Assembly (NCBI RefSeq): GCF_001039355.2
Contig: NW_019774903.1
Span: 40,184-71,401, forward strand
DNA length: 31,218 bases
Direction of reading: 5' to 3'
Origin: Lingula anatina
Lineage: Eukaryota > Brachiopoda > Lingulata > Lingulida > Lingulidae
Below the pieces are notes generated by a model that was given only the letters and a program-made list of their open reading frames with translations, was not told the DNA's origin and ran no database searches. Within the stretch, counting starts at the first letter, position 1. Each line of letters opens with the position of its first letter. This document shows, piece after piece, positions 24,901 through 30,900 of the stretch. The translations under genes and the position numbers were made by a program.

Positions 24901-27900
24901 GTTGACAGAAATATGACCATGAGGTTGACTTATTATTCCCCAATGGCATAAGGTATGATTGCAGCTCAGTTTTCACATCACATATTATAAGATGACATAA
25001 TATACTTGATTTTACAAAATTAAGTTCACAAAAGCAGGGACTACAAAGCAGAGTGACCAATATATCAAACCTTAACAAAACACTGCCAATTTTTTTACAG
25101 AAAGTCATGAAACAATATTATATGCTAATCACAGTACACAAACAAAAAACAGTCACAATACTGAGGCAAGGCTACAGCACATTTGTTGAGAAGGATAAAA
25201 TTTAGTTTCCATAAAAAGAAAGAATTAGATAAATATCGTACTAGGCATCACAGAGAAGTTTTAAATTGTGTTTCGGTAGCAAGACTTGTTTCCTTTTCTT
25301 TTTCAGAGATTTATTTTATATATGATCCTAAATTATGAATGATCCCCTATGGAGATTATATAATAATCAGCAGGTTTCTGGTCAATTTTTTTAAGTTAAA
25401 AGGCATGAAAATGTTCCTTCTTTCTATAATTGGGAAAAAAGATAAGCTTGCTAAAAACACATAGCAGTGGATATTTTCAAACAGACAAATAAGTACACAC
25501 AAACAAAGTAGCAGTGCCAGGAGTATAGAATAGGCTTAATAAAACTTAAAGAATGCTACACAAACTATAAACTTACAATTTTTTAACCCGTTCCGTTTGT
25601 CTAGAGAATTTTCCCGTGAGCTTGAGTAAAGCAGTCTCCGCAATGAATCTTTTGTTAGCATGCATAAAATGAAAGTTAAATATCAAGCATACTGTTCTCA
25701 CCAGGCAGCATAAAACAGACTCTATGAACAGACCTGGTTAGGATTTTTATTTTCCAACTTTGATGTTCATGTCACAATTTACAAAAATTAAGAAAAAAAA
25801 CTTTAGATTGATGCATTCTAAAATAATTATTTCAACAGCATTAAGTTGTTAGTTTTGCTTTTAATGTGACAGAAAAAACAATTCTACAGTAACTATAATT
25901 TTTTTATTAAATTTCCAATTCAACTACGCAAAATAAATTGCATATTTTTTATTTAATCTCAGTCGTATTGTTACATGAAGTTTCCAGGCCTGTTAAGTCA
26001 GAGTCAAACTGCCATTATAACACCAAATAATGATGAATTGATCCATCTCACCAAATACTAGCCTTTTGTTAAATACGTTTACTTTTTCAACTAAGGTTAC
26101 CCATGCAAACTTTTATTAATCAGAAAAACTGAAAAAATATTAAACATGCTATTGTAATCTGCTGCACACAAACATAGTGTTAGAATATCTGTTTATTGTC
26201 AATACCAACTATATATACAGTAAAGGACAAAAAGATTTTTAATTGGGGGCCAACTCGAAAGTTCGCGTGTTACAGTATCTGCAAAAAAAGTTCTTTAAAG
26301 TAGGAGGCATGAAGAGTTAGGGTGCTTTCCCAGAGATTTAGATTGATCTAAAGATTAAGTTTTAGATCTACCTAACTCCCTGGGGGTTCACGCTAAATTG
26401 CAGTCAGCCGAGCGGGCACCATAGTTAATTACCCCCTTACAGCTTTTAGTAGGTGGGACAGACGCTTAAGCTGGCCAAGCTGACAGTAATCTAGTGAGAC
26501 TCCCCACACGGATAGATCGATCTAAAAATCTATGGAAATGGGGTGTTAGTTTTAGTTTTACTTCTTTGGTTAATTTGCTTTTCAACGAAACTAACCGACA
26601 ATCTTGACCTTTTACTCGCAAATCAAACTAGGCCTTAGAGCCCCCACTGCCATTTTAAAGAACTTTTTAAGAAATTTGCAGAAACCACAGTTATTTTCGA
26701 TAAAGCCTCTAAATCACTTTCAGAGTTTGTGAGAGAAATAAATATGTTGAGTCATTAAGTTGTGAGTGTAACTGACACTGGATGATGAGAACAAAGTGGA
26801 TGCTGAGACCCAAACATAGTATCTCTTGAATCTATGTTTTTATGTGAGACACACCACTTTTGGATCCTCGATCTATTCTCACCATCTGCAGTAGTATTAG
26901 GGAATATGTGTGTGGAAAAGGCTGTTCTGACTTGAGATTATAAAGAAAGGTGTTGCAATATGTGCTTAGAGATATGTCTGATTATAAGAATATTTTAAAT
27001 GGTTTAGGGATACCTACAACTACCTTCAGTTTATGTATGACTTGTTATGGGTTACCTGATACTGCATCAAAACAACAGGTAGAAAATACTTCTTAAGGAC
27101 AGAGCAAAGTATCAAATGATATCAGATACAGGAAATGGAAAAAGATTAGGATTTTTAGAGAATTAAGTGTACTAACACATAATCCCATCTCTGGGCAATG
27201 AGGTCTTTATTTACTGAGACGTTTACATATATATGATAAAAGAAAATTGAATGTGTTATTCAGTTTTAGAATACACATGCAATATGTGTTGAAGAGAAAT
27301 AAATATATGTGCAACAGTGATATGGTTTTAGTTACAGTGCATGGATTGTTATGTTGATCTGATATGAGAGACATCTAGTGAGTAAGCCTATTGAATGTGA
27401 AGGAGGAGGGAGGGGGATTGAATGGCTCACCAAACCTCCTAAACTTATGAAATTTCTTTTCAGGTTTCATAAAAGAACGTCTCAAATCTGGATTGCTGAA
27501 GGCGTGACCTGTTGCAACAAATGTCACAGTAAAGGGAACTTTTAATGCACAAATGTTGAATGCAGAACATGCCATAGCAACATGCTTCAACAGAATAAAC
27601 AACTAGAAAAATATTCACATTAAGTGGTTCTTCACTTAACACTGTATTCTTCCAGTCTTTTCATTATAAATATATATTGTGTAATATTTGTGACATGCAG
27701 ACTATATGTACCTCACTCAAGCTGACAATCAGGTGGGTTACTAACAACAACCAAAACATTCTATTGTTTGTCAATGATTAAATATAACAAAATACAGTGA
27801 CTGAAAAATAATAAATATAAATTTAAAACTTTCATATTGCCTTTCAACCAACCCGTCCATTGCCTCTTCTCATGATACATTAATATTATAACTGCAATGA

Positions 27901-30900
27901 ATGTGCAAACACACACATGCTGGGGCACGTACACTATCATACTATATCTCTCTCATTCTCTTACATAAACACTAACACATGCACACAAACTGCACACTGG
28001 CGTATCTTTAATTACCTGCGATGACTTTGTGTGCACTTTCACCATCTTTATACCCATTGGTCAGTCCCTGCTCCTCCGAGATGTCCATCTGTCCACGGCG
28101 GAGATTCTCAAAGTTCATTTTGGCCTCAATCCTGGATGCATACATATTGTAGGGGTGTTTATCCCTGGTAGCCATTAGATGGAGGGAGAGAGAGAGGAAA
28201 GGTAAAACTGGAGGTTAATGGTGATGAAGCAGAAGCGGAAATGTTTTAAGCTTTGTAGATACAACACTGGTCAGCAAGTTGGTTGTGGTATAAAATAGTT
28301 TAAAGAATAAATGGATATCATATACATACACCATGTTGACCAGTGTTGTATCTGACTTGGTGGATCATGAGAAAAAAAAGAGGTAGTCATATATGGTGAA
28401 TCTAACATACATGGCTGGATCTTTATTCTCAATGCCTGCAGTGATATGTGTAACTATTTTACATTCTGCGTTTGCAGGTGGTGGTTGTTACTCATTACAA
28501 ATCTTGGCATCCCATAATGAAACACATGCATGTTCAAAAATTTCTACTGAAAATGGATTATTAATGTATCCTTTACATAAAACTATGGAATTTTACAATA
28601 TGGAAACATTCCAATTTCATTTTAAAATAACTATTGAATATCCATGGATTTCAAAATGAATAAACCAAGACAAAAAAGATAGAATAATAATATTATTCAT
28701 ATCTTTTGTAAAAATTGAAATGGCATCACTATAAAAATATTATTTAATTTCATATTCATATTATTTAATTTCAGCTTTCCACACATGGAAGATCTTCTTA
28801 AGTTATCCATTTTTGAAAAATAGGTAATATTCTTACTGTTTAGGAGCTGGGTAGAATTAGCCACACTAATTTAAGTTATTAAGATTATGTTAAACGAGGG
28901 GCAAATAAATATTATGGGTGCTAAAGAGGTGAGAGAGTTAATCATACAGTTAAAATTTTGTTAACATGATTTGATTAATTTTGTGGTGAAGATTAGAAGA
29001 GGAACTGGTTACAAGGGATTTGAAAGGAAGTCAATTTCATAAGTAATTTTTATTGGCTTTCATAATGATAAAGTTTAATGAAAGATGCTTTTTCAGGAAA
29101 ATAATTACTTCCATACTTATGTAATAGTCTTTACTAATTCAAGCCATCATAAATAGGGATGTTCAAGGTGAAAGACATTAATTTTTATTTCAATTGCTTT
29201 TTTATATCATATCACAAACACTTTTCTCAGAAAAAAAATCACCTTGGCCTGAATTCATCATGGCACTTGATGGGAAGATTCAACTTGATAAATTCCAGCT
29301 GCACTTTTTCAAGGGTACCATAGTTTTTGGAGACCACTTTCAGGCATGGTGGGGTGTTGGACCTGTGAAGTAAAGAATAAACAGTGTCAATTATGAAAAT
29401 GATGTAACCAACCAATGGTAATATAACATTTGCATGCAACCTCGTTTTAAAAATACAAAAGCCTTGGGTTTCACCAAAAATAATCACGAGAAAGTAATCA
29501 AAAAATAAAATATCATTCATATCACTAGTCTGAAACATTGACAACAGGATCTACATCAAATATCAGTCAAATATTAGCCTGGCAAATTAGGCTTTATGAA
29601 TTTGCTTATTTATAGTGGTCACTGTTTCTGTCTTTAGCAATGAGATTCTTACTGTACATTTCATCTCTTGGTGGTGTCTTAAATGTTCTTTTTAAAAAAA
29701 CTTGACAGTATTAAACTGGACATAAAGAATGCAACATACTGATAACATGTTTCAACATAGTGACTTTTAACCAAATGTTACACATATTCTAATTCTGCTA
29801 TAGAAAATCTCAAATATTTTGTTTTTCTAAAAACTTCTCCATGCTGCCATAATCCAATAGTTGATTTGGCTACAATCATACATATATTTGACTAAGAGCA
29901 AGTTTACCCTTTGAGCTCAGGGTTTTCATGACCTTCAATATCAGCCAATCAAATTCTTACCCCCCAGGCATTCTAGAGACACCTATCCTGTGATGATCTT
30001 TGGGAACTGGCATGAAGATTGGGTTGTCTTGGCTGTACCATAGTGTCATCTGCTTAGTCATGTTGCTAAAAAATAGTCATAACTGTTTTAAAAAAAGAAA
30101 TGGAGAAATTTTGCAAAAGTACAGCCACCTTTTTTTTAAAAAAAATCAGCAATAAAAAATACCATACATACAATTTTTCTTCTGTTATACATGTACTTAC
30201 AGGAAAGGTCTTTTATCTCTATGTATATATACCTAACCGACCTGCACTATTGCCATTATGGACAAATCAAGCAATGAGTACTCGACTTACACACAGAAAG
30301 GTTCATAGCCTTCCTGAAGACCACAGCAGGTGAAATATTTCAGTGAGTTCACATCCTGACCAAAATTGAGCTTGGCTTGCTGAGACTGGCCCAGCGTGAA
30401 GACAGGAACATAGCCTGATACAAAGAAAAGATTTGAAACCTTTAAAATTTTTGTGGCAGTGCCCTCAGAATATCATTATTATTATTATTATTATTTGCCC
30501 ATGCTATCAAATCTTACATATGCATCCATTCAAACAGAATTTTGTTTGACTTGAAAACATCAAACATTTTCATATTCTATAACAAAACAAAGAAAAATCC
30601 ATATTTTCAACATGGTGATCATACTATTAAAACTTACCCTCTGAGACATCAATATCCTTGAATGCAATTTCTTGACCCATTGGATCCATCATGGCTTCCC
30701 CATTGAGAGAGAAACCTAGACAAAGTAAAAAAAATATGGTGAAATAACAAAGATAATTTTCACTGGTCTTTGAAGAAAAAAGTATGTGACAGTTAATCTT
30801 AAAATAAAGAATGACAACAATAAAGTTAAGCCTTTTTAACTGTTAAAGTAAGTTTGCATTTCATGCTTGTGCTTGCTATCTGTTTGTGATGCAGATGTAC

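Larger units (their letters stand above)
22352..28015. other. RyR intron region around the two small linker exons, 5.7 kb
   Basis: It is split by the 63-nt and 72-nt exons into about 1.2, 2.0 and 2.4 kb. Besides these it holds inverted-repeat elements at 24191-24425, about 24510-24646 and 26320-26545. The remaining AT-rich sequence shows nothing recognisable. Confidence 0.85.

Noticed and set aside
30200-30230. 18-nt microexon candidate between exons 3 and 4
   Set aside because: Phase fits, but the acceptor is weak and the SPRY2-adjacent protein sequence needs no insertion.
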